DNA of 64,000 nucleotides from Clostridium_I sp963725425 (GCA_963725425.1 CAVRYJ010000045.1:496001-560000); one strand, 5' to 3'; positions 45,372-55,366 are shown, counted from the first letter of the stretch. Numbers and translations: made by a program. Notes: generated by a model not told the origin, from the sequence alone.

Positions 45372-46751
45372 CTATAAATGAGCGAATTTGGTAACATATT
45401 TTACCATGCAAATTTAAATCAACTATCCTAAGCTACTTTTAATGTTTTTAAAATAGCATCAATAGATATTCCTTGGTTAGCTTGATTAAAGACCCAAGAT
45501 ATTCGTTCTTTTTTGACTTGGTTTCTTGCAGTTCTAATTCCAGTACTGAAATTTAGTTTACCATTACTTACTTCTAATTCGCAGTATACATAAGTTATCA
45601 TCATCAGCAAAAATATCTGTTTATGCTACGATTGCTTCTTACTTGATAATGATTTAACCCAAGATGTTTTTTTGTTTCTCTAAAAAATGTTTCAATTGGC
45701 CATCTGTTTTTATAGTGATTTAAGAGTTCTTCAGTTGATAGAGCAGTATCTAAACTTATAAATGCTCTTAAGCAACCGGGTTTAAATAAAGCTTCTTTAG
45801 GCCAACAAAGTGCGATTAACGAATCCTTGACATCATTAAGCTTGCCTCTATATGTGTAGACATAATATTCATTTTTGCCAACTTTGACGAGGTCGACATC
45901 ATCTTTAGTTAATATCTCACACATATGGTTAAGCTTAATTCCAAGTTTTTCATGACCTTTAGGATATATTACTCTATTTGTTCTTAAGCCTCCAATATAG
46001 GCGTAGCCTGAATCTTTTGAAACATCAAATAATTTTTTGTTGCTGTACCAACTATCACATAAAACATAACCTTTGTTTACTGGGATTGGTAAGGATTTTA
46101 TAAACTCAATTGCCATTTGGATTTTACTCATATTTTCTTTATCGTAGATTGTCATAGTATATGGTAAAACAAGAGTATCACACAATAACATTACGGTAAC
46201 TATTTGATGACCATAAACTACTTTACCTTTTAAATGAGAATGATGGAATCTACATTTTTCAGTAGGTTTCTTAGCCTTTGACGAGGGCACTGTCTTCTCT
46301 GAAATAGTATCATCTATCACAACATAGATAGGCTTTTTAGTTAATCTAGACGTTTCCCATATTCTCGCAATTACACGTTTTTTAAGGGCTCTTTCAACAG
46401 AATTCTCATTCCATGGGCTATCAGATAAGAACTTTCCGATATTCGTCCTATGCCTAACCGGCATAAAGTCAGAAACGTCAGTTATTTTTCCACAATAGCC
46501 TTTGGTCACCATAGAATTTATAAATAGAATTAGATGGTGAAGTTGAGGTGTTGTAAGATATAAAGTTATCCTTAATTCGATTAAGAATTTGTATATTGGT
46601 GATGATTTTGTTACAATTGAGTTGTTAAACATTTATGTTTATCTCCTTAGTTATATTTTTGTGTTGTAACTTAATTATAACAGGAGATTACATAGATGTT
46701 TTTCTTTTTTTTACATTGGGAAATTATTCAAGCATTTTCGCTCATTTATAG
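45372..46751 (-). mobile_element. DDE insertion sequence inside IS66, with 6-bp target duplication
   Basis: The element is 1,380 bases long. The inverted repeats ctataaatgagcgaa (45372-45386) and its reverse complement (46737-46751) match over 15 of 15 bases. The flanks show a direct duplication TTAATT (45366-45371 and 46752-46757). It carries one transposase gene on the minus strand. Confidence 0.88.
45428..46632 (-). pseudogene. DDE transposase (IS4/IS701-like), frameshifted near the C-terminus
   Basis: The transposase of the nested element, about 400 residues if restored. The DDE residues appear in 'YVVIDDTISEK' (first Asp), 'YVLCDSWYSNKK' (second Asp) and 'WPIETFFRETKKHLGL' (Glu). The main frame stops at 45604 after 'INRYFC'; the continuation 'LLMMITYVYCELEVSNGKLN' to 45428 lies in the -1 frame. 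Adding one T to the five-base T-run (minus strand; plus-strand 45609-45613) restores it. Most catalytic parts precede the break. The family name (IS701 within the IS4-like group) is tentative. Confidence 0.75.
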
Positions 46752-46782
46752 TTAATTGATTAACCAGAAAGGAGCCTTTAAA

Positions 46783-48313
46783 ATGCAGTCCTCAGATGAA
46801 AAAAATCAACGTATTAGACAACTCGAAAGTCAAAATAGAACACTGCAGGAAAAGGTGAATCTACTGGAACACAATGTTGAGGTTCTCACTCAAGCAGTGT
46901 TACATGCAGCAAAACAGAGGTTTGGAGCATCAAGTGAAAAGACGCCTCAGATATATGGTCAATGTTTCCTTTTTGGTGAACTAATTGATGAAATTTCAGT
47001 TGAAACCGAAAATAATGTTATAAATATCAAAGAACATAAGAGACCTGTTAGAAAAAAGGGTGACAGAGAAAATTTGATTAAAACACTACCACATGAGGTA
47101 GTTGAATGTGTCCTTAATGCCGAAGAAACTATTTGTAAAATCTGTGGCAGTGAACTTGAGATAATAGGAAAGAAAAAAGTAAGATCTGAAATGGAATATA
47201 TCCCAGCAAAGCTAATAATGAAGGACTACGTCCAATATGTTTATAAATGTGTTGAGTGTGGGAAAAATGATACTAATCCATATGATTCTATAATTTGTGC
47301 ACCTATACCAGTGCCTGTGCTTACGCACTCTTTTGCTTCGCCTTCATGCGTAGCATTGGTAATGTATCAAAAGTATATAATGTCAGTACCACTCTACCGC
47401 CAAGAAAAAGACTTTAAAAGAATGGGCGCTGAACTTAAGAGAGACATGATGGCAAACTGGGTAATACGCAGCTCTGAATATTGGTTGAAGCCTCTATATG
47501 AGAAGATGCACCAGCAATTGCTAAAATGTAGCGTTCTCATGAGTGATGAAACAACCTGGCAGGTAAATCACGAAGATGGGAAGAAGGCATCTAGCAAGTC
47601 TTATATTTGGATACATAGGAGTGGTAACTGTGAAGGTCCACCAATAGTTTTATACAAATACACCAGCACTCGTTCTGGGGGACCACGCAAAGAAGTTCCT
47701 TGAAGGTTTTCATAGTTATCATGTTTCAGATGCATATGCTGGGTATGAAAAGGTTGAAGGAATTACATGTTGTCTTTGTTTCAGCCATCTAAGACGATAT
47801 TATCTGGAAGCCATTCCCTTGGATTCTAGAAAAAAAGAAATTCCAGGATCAGGCGGAGCCATTGGACGAGCTTATTGTGATAAACTCTTTAGACTAGAAA
47901 GAAAATGGAAAGAGTTATTGCCTGAGGAAAGAAAAAAGAAAAGACTTATATATAGTGTCCCTGTATTGGATGCCTTTTTTGCATGGGCAGAAAATACTTT
48001 TACTAATCAAGACTACTTGAAGAAAGCTTTGGGATATACACTAAATCATAAAAAATATTTTACCAATTTTATGCTTGGCGGAAGAATACCTTTATCAAAT
48101 AATTTATCGGAGATTGCAGTGAAACCCGTAGCTATCACCCGTAAAAACTCACTGTTTTCTGATTCGCCAGAGGGGGCAGAAGCATCAGCTACTGTATATA
48201 GCATTATAAATACGGCAGCAGCCAACAATTTAGATGCTTATAAATATCTTGAATATCTCTTCCGAAAACTACCCAATAGTAATTTTGCATCAAATCCTTC
48301 TGTGCTGCATTGA
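46783..48313 (+). pseudogene. IS66 transposase TnpC, frameshifted
   Basis: Transposase of about 510 residues in two frames. The first (46783-47703) has the coiled N-terminus 'RQLESQNRTLQEKVNLLEHN', the zinc-finger-like 'CKICGSEL' and the DDE start 'LMSDETTWQV'. The second (from about 47682) continues as 'DHAKKFLEGFHSYHVSDAYA' through 'LGGRIPLSNNLSE' (catalytic Glu) to 48313. The break is in a G-run at 47677-47681: four Gs instead of five would keep 'RSGDHAKKF' in frame. The ATG 46783 has AAAGGAG upstream. Confidence 0.88.
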
Positions 48314-48402
48314 TGAATATTTGCCATGGGCAGATAAAGCGTAGCTTGAATGTAGAATAAATACAACGGAAACAGAAATAAATAAAAAGGAGGACCCTTG
48401 CA

Positions 48403-48681
48403 GTGAGTCAGCCTAATATTAACTACATGATGAATATGACAAAGAAGTTTCTCAGCGGAGAAATTGATGGAATATCTTATACTCTTGATTTTCCATATGA
48501 GCTAGAACAAAGATATAAAAAAATGCATCGAGAAGACGATGATTATTGCGAATTAATATACGAATGTCTTTATGAAGAAGGCATAGCTACGTATAATGAG
48601 CTATCAGACACTGAGTTTAAGAAACTTATTCGAAAACAGTATAACTACATAAAGGAAATTGCAAAAGAAGGATTTTATTAA
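48403..48681 (+). CDS. Small protein of unknown function inside the IS66 element
   Basis: 92 residues, acidic and tyrosine-rich, starting at a GTG with a perfect AAGGAGG nine bases upstream. It lies between tnpC and the right end of the IS66 element, so it is probably a passenger ORF that moves with it. I recognise no domain; 'LSDTEFKKLIRKQYNYIKE' is predicted helical. No function is claimed. Confidence 0.6.
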   Translation: MSQPNINYMMNMTKKFLSGEIDGISYTLDFPYELEQRYKKMHREDDDYCELIYECLYEEGIATYNELSDTEFKKLIRKQYNYIKEIAKEGFY

Positions 48682-48732
48682 AAAAAGCAGCCTCACAGAT
48701 TAATGTGGAGCTTCTTTTTTAGGTAACGGTAT

Positions 48733-49161
48733 GTGTTCCAGCGCTTACATTCCATATCGCCATATTTACAGCCAAGAGAGAACTATGATTTATTCGAAAA
48801 TATGAAAAATATTTTGTATGCTATTAAGATTTATAATTATTTGTGGACTGGTAAATACATTTATAGCAATAGTGAACTTTTTGAAAAAATTAAAGAAAAG
48901 GATAAGATTTCAGCGCAAATATTTGAAGACGCGATCAAAGTTGCAAATGATGTGAAACATGACGGAAGCACAATCCGATCTGTTAAAGGTGATTATTTTC
49001 TCATGGCAAGAAAAATGTATCGGGATAAAATAGAGTTATTTGAACATTTGCAAAGGTTAGACAATGAATACTGCAAAGCAACAGGAATGGTGGAAATATC
49101 TCAAGATTTTTTATCTTATCAAGCTTTTGTGGATAATCAAACGTCCCTAGAGATTGGTTAG
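48733..49161 (+). pseudogene. Gene fragment cut by the IS66 right end (possible C-terminal half of a BtrH-type protein)
   Basis: About 138 codons open from inside the IS66 terminus (48747) to 49161; the first residues come from the IS end, so the host gene has lost its 5' part. The sequence is helical ('LFENMKNILYAIKIYNYLW', 'RKMYRDKIELFEHLQRLDNE') with no clear domain. Its place directly before the ABC pair, mirrored by a BtrH-like N-terminal fragment after it (52772), suggests it may be the C-terminal part of a similar protein. That is a weak inference. Confidence 0.45.
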
Positions 49162-49197
49162 TTCTACTATTTACTATTTAACAAAGAGGGTGTAATT

Positions 49198-51009
49198 ATG
49201 AAGTCATCGACATTTACCACTGGTAAATTAAAAAAGTTTCCACTATTCTATGCTGTTCAGCAGTGTTATAGATATGCTACTGGTGCAACTTTATGCAATA
49301 TCATTCTGAGCTTTCTGGATGGTGTATTGCCTCCGTTAATGGTTTATGTTATATCGTCATTTATTAATGCGGGTATATCAATGGTATCAGGAAATTCACA
49401 GTACAGAACAATAATCATTTCTACAATTATTATTGTTCTGTACTACATATATAACCATTTTAGTGATATTATGAAACAATATACAATATTAAGCATAAAA
49501 AATAGCTTGACTACTAAATATAAGCCAGAAATGGTTGAAAAGATTGCTTCTTACCAATATGAATGGATAGAAGACCAAAAGATTCAGGATCTTACACAAA
49601 TGGTGGTTGAAAATATGGAGGAATATTTTGCAACGATACTGTTTGAAGTTAATACTATGTTAAATTTGGCAATCCAAACAGTTGGTATTTTGATTATTTT
49701 ATTCATGCAAAAATGGTGGTTGGTTCCAATATTTTTGATTATTATTTGTCCACTTTTAATGGTCTCATTTAAGGGTGGAGAAAAAATATATGAAATAGAT
49801 AAAGAGTCAACGCTTCTTACTCGTGTTATTGGATATTTGTCGGATGTATTAACTAATAGGCAGTCCAGTCCGGAAAGAATATTGTTTGGATTCACTAAGG
49901 AGGTGGATAAAAAATTTCAGGAAATGCACCTGAAAAGAAGCAATATCACAACAGAAGTAATTGCACGGTGGGAGATGAAATCGAAAATCTGTATTATTAT
50001 TTTAAATGTATTTTTATTAATATGCATGGTTGTTCTGATTGGTAATGTTAGAAGCGATGCAATGACGAGTGGATTGTATATTTCCATCGTCGGCTCAATT
50101 GTAACTTTGGTACGTTCAAATGATGGGTCTTTAGCTAGAATTTCTATAAATATGTCAGGCTATCAGGCATTTATGCATGACTTTAGAACATTTTTATTGC
50201 TGGACGGTGAGAAAGGCGTATTAACCTTTAATAAGATGCCTGTAGATTTTCAATATATAGAGGTAAGAAACTTATCATTTAAGTTTCCAAATTCAGATAA
50301 ATATATACTCAATGGCGTAAATTTACGTTTTGATAAGGGAAAGTCCTATGCATTAATAGGTTTGAATGGAGCAGGTAAAACAACGCTCACAAGAATACTG
50401 ACTGGCCTATATAATGACTATGAAGGTGGAATATTAATAGATGGAAAGAATATAAGGGAATATGACAAGGATTATCTTAGAAATATGTTTTCTATAGTAT
50501 ATCAGGACTTTGGAAAATATTCCCTCTCACTTCGAGAAAATATTACATTTGGTAGAACTGATGGTAATTTAGAAGAAGTTATTCGTTTAGCTGGTTTGGA
50601 AGAAATGGTTGAGCAGTTGCCTAATGGATTTGATACTCAGCTGGGTAAATTTGAGGATGACGGAATTGATATATCAGGAGGAGAATGGCAGAAGATTGCA
50701 ATAGCCAGAGCATTATACATGGGTTGTCCATTTCTTGTTCTAGACGAGCCAACTGCCAGTTTGAGTCCGATGATGGAAAATATGATATATACTAAATTTG
50801 CTGAGATTTCAAAAGAAAGTACTGTTTTACTCGTCAGTCATCGTTTGGGATCAACAAAAATATCTGATATTTTGTATGTATTGGATCAAGGAAAAGTCGT
50901 TGAGCAGGGGTCACATGAGTATCTGATGTCCATTGACGGTTTGTATGCAAAAATGTTTCAGAGTCAAAAGGAGTGGTATGATGATGCACCATCTGAAATC
51001 ATTTATTAG
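49198..51009 (+). CDS. ABC exporter half-transporter (permease-ATPase), subunit 1
   Basis: 603 residues. Five to six membrane segments occupy about residues 25-330, then the ATPase domain with Walker A 'GLNGAGKTT', signature 'DISGGEWQKIAIARAL', Walker B 'FLVLDEPTA' and the switch His in 'LLVSHRL'. The architecture is that of peptide or small-molecule exporters. GAGGG lies before the ATG. Its 3' end overlaps the start of the second half-transporter by 32 bases, so they are translationally coupled and probably form a heterodimer. It is intact although flanked by gene fragments. Confidence 0.9.
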   Translation: MKSSTFTTGKLKKFPLFYAVQQCYRYATGATLCNIILSFLDGVLPPLMVYVISSFINAGISMVSGNSQYRTIIISTIIIVLYYIYNHFSDIMKQYTILSIKNSLTTKYKPEMVEKIASYQYEWIEDQKIQDLTQMVVENMEEYFATILFEVNTMLNLAIQTVGILIILFMQKWWLVPIFLIIICPLLMVSFKGGEKIYEIDKESTLLTRVIGYLSDVLTNRQSSPERILFGFTKEVDKKFQEMHLKRSNITTEVIARWEMKSKICIIILNVFLLICMVVLIGNVRSDAMTSGLYISIVGSIVTLVRSNDGSLARISINMSGYQAFMHDFRTFLLLDGEKGVLTFNKMPVDFQYIEVRNLSFKFPNSDKYILNGVNLRFDKGKSYALIGLNGAGKTTLTRILTGLYNDYEGGILIDGKNIREYDKDYLRNMFSIVYQDFGKYSLSLRENITFGRTDGNLEEVIRLAGLEEMVEQLPNGFDTQLGKFEDDGIDISGGEWQKIAIARALYMGCPFLVLDEPTASLSPMMENMIYTKFAEISKESTVLLVSHRLGSTKISDILYVLDQGKVVEQGSHEYLMSIDGLYAKMFQSQKEWYDDAPSEIIY

Positions 51010-52747
51010 CAAATTAAAGTTGACATTTCAATATTCTTGGCATGCTAGTAAAATTACATTTATTTGCCTGATGTCTAGTTCAATTTTGATTTGTATAATA
51101 CAGTTATTGGAAATTGTCATGATGCAGAAATTTTTTGATGGAATAACTGCATATGCAAAAGGTATAGGTACATATGACAATATTATACGATTAATTATAC
51201 AAATTGGTTTAATATTTCTTATGACACCGATAATAGAGATTTTTGAATATTTGTCACAAGGTTATTTTTATCGCCGAGGAAATGGGTATATGACTTCTCA
51301 ATTCCATTTAAAGGTTGGAGAAAAACCGCTAATAGAGTTTGATAAAACCGAGACTTACGATATGATGGAGAAAGCAAAAATAGGCACACAAAATCTACCA
51401 ACTGCAAGCCGTACGACGATACAATGTTTATTTTATTTCTTTCCGTTTTCTATATTAATGTTCGTGTATCTCTTTTCCGTTGCTCCGCTCTTGGTTGTCA
51501 TTCTTATATTACTTTATGCTACTACCTTGTTTTCGGAAAAGTACAAATCATCAATGTATTACAACTTTGAAAATGATACGATTTCGTTAAAGCGTAAGGT
51601 CGATGGTTTTCTAAACAGTATAGTTTCTAAGGAGTTTTTTAAGGAAACACGTACATCAGGTGCTTTATCTTATTTATATAATCGATACAAAAATTACTTA
51701 AATAAATATGGCAGAGAAAAGATGGGTGTTGAGAAACAGGTTGTAAAACGTGAAGCAGTAATGCGTTTGATTAATACTGCAGGTTATGTAGGGATTATTG
51801 TATTGTTACTATATTATCTTGTTAATGGGTCGATATCAGTTGGTATATTTGCATCAGTTTATTATTCTATCGATAAAATAAACCGATGTTTGAAAAACAT
51901 GTTTCAGCAAATTGGTGAAACAATGAAAAATATTGCAACTACAAATTTCCTATTTGAGTATCTGGAAAACAATAAACAAGAAAAGATCGTTCTTTCGAGC
52001 CTTAAAAATACAGATATTCATCTGAAGAATGTTTCTTTCAGCTATATTAATTCTGAAAAGAATGTTCTTGATGATATTAATCTAACAATTCATCAAGGGG
52101 AAATACTAGCTATTGTTGGTGAAAATGGTGCAGGAAAATCAACCTTAGTCAAGTTGATTACAGGGCTTTATCAGCCTAAGACCGGGTCGGTTTTGTATGG
52201 TGATCATCCAACGTCCGATTATTCCACCGATGCTCCACATAAGCCTATATCGGGAATATTTCAGGATTTTACAAAATATAAAATGACACTTAAAGAAAAT
52301 ATTAAAATCAGTGATATGGAATCTAATAGACCCCTTGAAGAGGTGATTCGTGTCGCTAATGTTAATATGGACAAGTTTCCAGAAGGTGTGGAGACACTTT
52401 TGTCCAGAGAATTCGGGGGCATAGATATTTCTGGCGGAGAATGGCAGCGGGTAGCGATTGCTAGAGGGCTCTACCGTTCATGTGACCTCATTATTCTGGA
52501 TGAGCCAACTGCTGCTATAGATCCACTGGAAGAGACAAGGATATTCCACTTGTTTGAAAAGGCTACTGAAGGAAAGACAACTATACTGGTTACTCACCGA
52601 CTGGGGCCTGCAAAAATAGCTGATAAGATAGTGGTATTGGACAATGGCAAAATTGTTGAATACGGTACCCATGAGATGTTGTTAAAGCAAAAGGTATTTA
52701 CTATACCATGTATAGCGAGCAATCCAAGTGGTATAACAGGTAATTAA
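50978..52747 (+). CDS. ABC exporter half-transporter (permease-ATPase), subunit 2
   Basis: About 589 residues: N-terminal membrane domain (segments at ~20-45, 70-90, 140-185, 255-300), then ATPase domain with Walker A 'GENGAGKST', signature 'DISGGEWQRVAIARGL', Walker B 'LIILDEPTA' and 'LVTHRL'. I start at the first of three ATGs (50978), just after AAAGGAG within the end of the partner gene; 50981 or 50984 are equally possible. A BtrH-like gene begins 24 bases later. The pair likely exports a product of an adjacent biosynthetic system, now mostly lost. Confidence 0.9.
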   Translation: MMMHHLKSFISKLKLTFQYSWHASKITFICLMSSSILICIIQLLEIVMMQKFFDGITAYAKGIGTYDNIIRLIIQIGLIFLMTPIIEIFEYLSQGYFYRRGNGYMTSQFHLKVGEKPLIEFDKTETYDMMEKAKIGTQNLPTASRTTIQCLFYFFPFSILMFVYLFSVAPLLVVILILLYATTLFSEKYKSSMYYNFENDTISLKRKVDGFLNSIVSKEFFKETRTSGALSYLYNRYKNYLNKYGREKMGVEKQVVKREAVMRLINTAGYVGIIVLLLYYLVNGSISVGIFASVYYSIDKINRCLKNMFQQIGETMKNIATTNFLFEYLENNKQEKIVLSSLKNTDIHLKNVSFSYINSEKNVLDDINLTIHQGEILAIVGENGAGKSTLVKLITGLYQPKTGSVLYGDHPTSDYSTDAPHKPISGIFQDFTKYKMTLKENIKISDMESNRPLEEVIRVANVNMDKFPEGVETLLSREFGGIDISGGEWQRVAIARGLYRSCDLIILDEPTAAIDPLEETRIFHLFEKATEGKTTILVTHRLGPAKIADKIVVLDNGKIVEYGTHEMLLKQKVFTIPCIASNPSGITGN

Positions 52748-52771
52748 CATAATAGAAAGGGGTGAATGAAT

Positions 52772-53209
52772 ATGTGCAGCGAACCTATTATAGTAGAGCC
52801 ATATAACAAAGTATTATACAACAATTGTTTGTATAATACTCTGTTGTCAGCATGTCAATATTTTGGATTTAGTGATGAATTTATTTTGACTAATGATTTC
52901 TTTTCATACAAGCTAAATAAAAAAGAAAGCCGTTTTTATATTGATAGAGATGTAATAAAAATTCAACAAGATATTCCGCTATTGCGTGATAAGGGAATTG
53001 AATGTGATATTCCTTGTGAGCAGAGAGATCCTGTTACATTTATCAAGTATAGTTTAGCAATCGGCAAACTTGTAATGGTTTGTATAGACCAATATGATTT
53101 TGAAAAATCTGCTTTTTTTACTCGTGAGCATAGTATGTATCATATGCTGGTTTATGGAAACCACGAAAATATGTTTGACGCATTAGCATTAATGGATCAG
53201 AAATGGTGA
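52772..53209 (+). pseudogene. BtrH N-terminal-domain protein, 3' truncated
   Basis: 145 residues resembling the N-terminal domain of butirosin biosynthesis protein H (PF14399; a C39-peptidase-like fold): an early Cys in 'LYNNCLYNTLLSACQYFGF' and a later 'EHSMYHMLVYG' with the expected His. Intact family members are about 300-350 residues. Here the frame ends right at the inverted repeat of a 408-base IS-like element (53209), so the C-terminal half was lost by insertion or deletion. Start 52772: AAAGGGG nine bases upstream. These proteins act as acyl or aminoacyl transferases or related thiol enzymes in some natural-product pathways. Confidence 0.6.
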
Positions 53210-53616
53210 ATTGAAAAAGTAACTTCCACTTTGTAGAGTTAACTTCCACCGTAAAAAAGTTCAAAAATATTTTTACATGAAAAAATGTTTATAATTACAG
53301 TTTTTATAGTAACATCGTAAAAATTGACTTATCTATAGCAAATTATTATTGTTTTAGGGTACAAAAAATAAAAGGTGAAAAATAACTTTTTTTTCGCGTA
53401 TGTAAAATCCACCCCTGATAATGTGGTAAATTAATACAAGATATTCAACAATAATATTTGTCTGATAAATGAAGCAAGCTGAATATCGAGTATAAGCATA
53501 CTCTCTGGGTATACCTAATCTTAGTATACTAATTAGTGAGAGTAAAATCCACCCATTACTTTGTAAGACTAACTTCACTGATGAACGTGTTTGGGGTGGA
53601 AATTACTTTTTCAATT
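53209..53616. mobile_element. 408-bp element with inverted repeats (IS21-like ends, no transposase)
   Basis: The ends aattgaaaaagtaacttcca... (53209) and the inverse of ...gtggaaattactttttcaat (ending 53616) are inverted repeats of 21 positions with one mismatch. Inside, the motifs aacttccac and aaaatccaccc recur several times near both ends, like the multiple terminal repeats of IS21-type elements. No gene is present. It is either a non-autonomous derivative or the residue of a deleted IS21. Confidence 0.65.
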
Positions 53617-53658
53617 GAGCTTCGATCAGAAATCAATTTAATTTTTATGATAGAAGTA

Positions 53659-53704
53659 TTGACAAATGTTTTATTAGGTGATATTATCTATTTAAACGTT
53701 TAAA
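53659..53704 (+). promoter_or_regulatory. Promoter and palindromic operator of the beta-glucoside PTS operon
   Basis: TTGACA (53659-53664), 17 bases, TATTAT (53682-53687), then a perfect 14-base palindrome tttaaacgtttaaa (53691-53704) at the expected transcription start. The palindrome suggests an additional repressor besides antitermination; its identity is unknown. Confidence 0.65.
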
Positions 53705-53873
53705 CATTGTATTAGAACAATTTAGTAAAACTTTAAAATAGTAAGATAGAAACATATGCCACTTATAATAAAGGATATTGCACCAATTAAAATAATTTAT
53801 TCAACAGTTATTTTAGTAGATCTAAAGCTTCAATGACAATGTTTTTATATGATGTATTTAAAATTAAATATTA

Positions 53874-53901
53874 GGATTGTTACTCTCTTAGAGGCATTAC
53901 C
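53874..53901 (+). promoter_or_regulatory. RAT antiterminator site 1, upstream of EIIA
   Basis: ggattgttactctcttagag... ending gcattacc has the layout of the LicT/SacY-type ribonucleic antiterminator (GGATTGTTACT...AGGCAnnACC). A weak hairpin (aaaacaaa / tttgtttt) overlaps and follows it as the alternative terminator. Binding of the BglG-type protein encoded downstream would let transcription proceed. Confidence 0.75.
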
Positions 53902-53969
53902 AAAAACAAAGTTTAGTTTGTTTTGTATAATGTTTAAGGGAGTTTTTTGTTTATAAAAGGAGAGAAAAT

Positions 53970-54449
53970 ATGTTTGATATGTTTAAAAAGAAAAGAGATA
54001 ATAATTTATACGCACCAGTAATTGGAGAAACAATTGCATTAGAAAACGTACCGGATAAAATGTTTGCAGACAAGCTCATGGGAGAGGGCATAGGATTTAA
54101 ATTTGATGGTAATACAGTATGTGCACCTTGTGACGGGAAGATTTCAATGATTACGAATACTTTACATGCATTTGGAATTACAGCTGCAAATGGTGCAGAA
54201 ATTTTAGTGCATATTGGCCTTGATACTGTAGAATTAAAGGGGCAAGGATTTAAAGTAATAACAGAAGCAGGTAAAAAAGTTAAAAAAGGAACACCGATTA
54301 TAGAAATAGATAGAGATTTCATGAAGCAAAATAATGTAAATCTAATTACACCTATGATTATAACAAATAGTGATGATTTTAATTTTGATATTGAAAAAGG
54401 TGATAAGCAAGTTATAGCAGGAGAGAGCTTGGTGATTCGATTTAGATAA
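53970..54449 (+). CDS. PTS EIIA component, glucose/beta-glucoside type
   Basis: 159 residues forming a Crr/EIIA-Glc-like domain (PF00358): 'APVIGETIALENVPD' at the N-terminus, the phosphorylated His in 'GAEILVHIGLDTVEL' (~residue 82), and 'GTPIIEIDRDFMKQN' later. It transfers phosphate from HPr to the EIIB domain of the EIIBC encoded downstream. GGAG precedes the ATG. It is the first gene after the promoter and RAT 1. Confidence 0.92.
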   Translation: MFDMFKKKRDNNLYAPVIGETIALENVPDKMFADKLMGEGIGFKFDGNTVCAPCDGKISMITNTLHAFGITAANGAEILVHIGLDTVELKGQGFKVITEAGKKVKKGTPIIEIDRDFMKQNNVNLITPMIITNSDDFNFDIEKGDKQVIAGESLVIRFR

Positions 54450-54463
54450 TAGGAGGATTATTC

Positions 54464-55296
54464 ATGAAAGTTATCAAAAAATCAACAATAATGTAGCTGC
54501 TTGTTTGGATAAGAATGGTCATGAACTAATTGCTTTTGGAAAAGGAATCGGATTTCCGGCAGTGCCTTATAACATAACAGACCTTAGGTCTATTTCAATG
54601 ACATTCTATAAAATGGATAAAAGTTTTTACAAATTGTTAGAAGAAATTCCAGAGGAGATATTTGAACTATCGGCAATAATCGTCAAAAAAGCACAGATGA
54701 CACTCAATTGTAACTTGAATCCCAATCTTTTGCCTGGACTTGCAGACCATATTAATTTTGCATTGAAACGTATGCAAACGTTTAAAGAGATGAAGATGTT
54801 GTTTTCTTATGATGTAGAGAAATTGTATCCAAAAGAGACCTCTCTTGGAAGATATGCTGTTAAGTTAGTCCAAGAAAAATTGTTAGTGAAATTACCTGAG
54901 AGTGAAATAACAAACATAGCTATGCACTTTGTTAATGCAGAAGAAGAAAATATTAGCGAAGTGACAGCTTTGGATTCAGAAGAGCTAATAAAAGAGATTA
55001 CATGTATTATTGAGAGGGCGTTTGAAACGAAAATTGACCGCACAGGGTTTAATTACAATAGATTTGAAATACATTTGAGGTATTATCTAAAACGAATTGA
55101 AGAAAAGAAACAGTTTTTAGATGATAATGGTGTACTTTTTAGGGCTATGAAAGAAGAAAGCCCTAAAATCTATGAATGTGTAGTACGTATTGGTGCTATT
55201 ATTGATGAAAGAATGAACGCACAAATTACCGAAGATGAAATATTATATTTAATGATACATATTAATCGAATTTTAAAAAATAATATAATAACTTAA
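54464..55296 (+). pseudogene. BglG/LicT-family antiterminator, frameshifted at an A-run near the start
   Basis: The ATG at 54464 follows AGGAGG and begins 'MKVIKK', then hits TAG at 54494. In the -1 frame the RNA-binding CAT domain continues perfectly ('INNNVAACLDKNGHELIAFG') and leads into two PTS-regulation domains with the conserved His-containing 'LLPGLADHINFAL', 'IAMHFVNAEEE' and 'LMIHINRIL'. One extra A in the six-A run (54476-54481) would restore the whole protein of about 277 residues. Initiation at TTG 54505 would lose part of the CAT domain. An intact protein would bind the RAT sites before EIIA and EIIBC. Confidence 0.85.
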
Positions 55297-55366
55297 GGAT
55301 TGTAACTCATAATTGAGGCATTACCGAAGTTGACACAAAAATAATTGTGTCATTTCGGTTTTTTTT
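55297..55366 (+). promoter_or_regulatory. RAT antiterminator site 2 overlapping a strong terminator, upstream of EIIBC
   Basis: Starting at the base after the antiterminator stop, ggattgtaactcataattga... ending gcattacc (55297-55325) forms a RAT. Its last bases are the start of a terminator stem (ccgaa...tgacacaa / ttgtgtca..ttcgg, 55324-55358) followed by eight Ts. The two structures are mutually exclusive, a classic LicT-type switch. Confidence 0.88.

Larger units (their letters stand above)
45047..48747 (+). mobile_element. IS66-family element, interrupted; left end not found
   Basis: tnpB, tnpC and a small downstream ORF belong to one IS66-type element. The right terminus is recognisable as ...ggaacacataccg inverted, ending in agcgcttac (48739-48747), i.e. 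reading outward-in gtaagcgctggaacac, typical of IS66 ends. The left terminus and tnpA were not found. A second IS is inserted at 45372-46751. Confidence 0.7.

Noticed and set aside
53354..53578. 74-codon minus-strand ORF within the 408-bp element
   Set aside because: It is built from the element's internal repeats; no transposase or other domain is visible.
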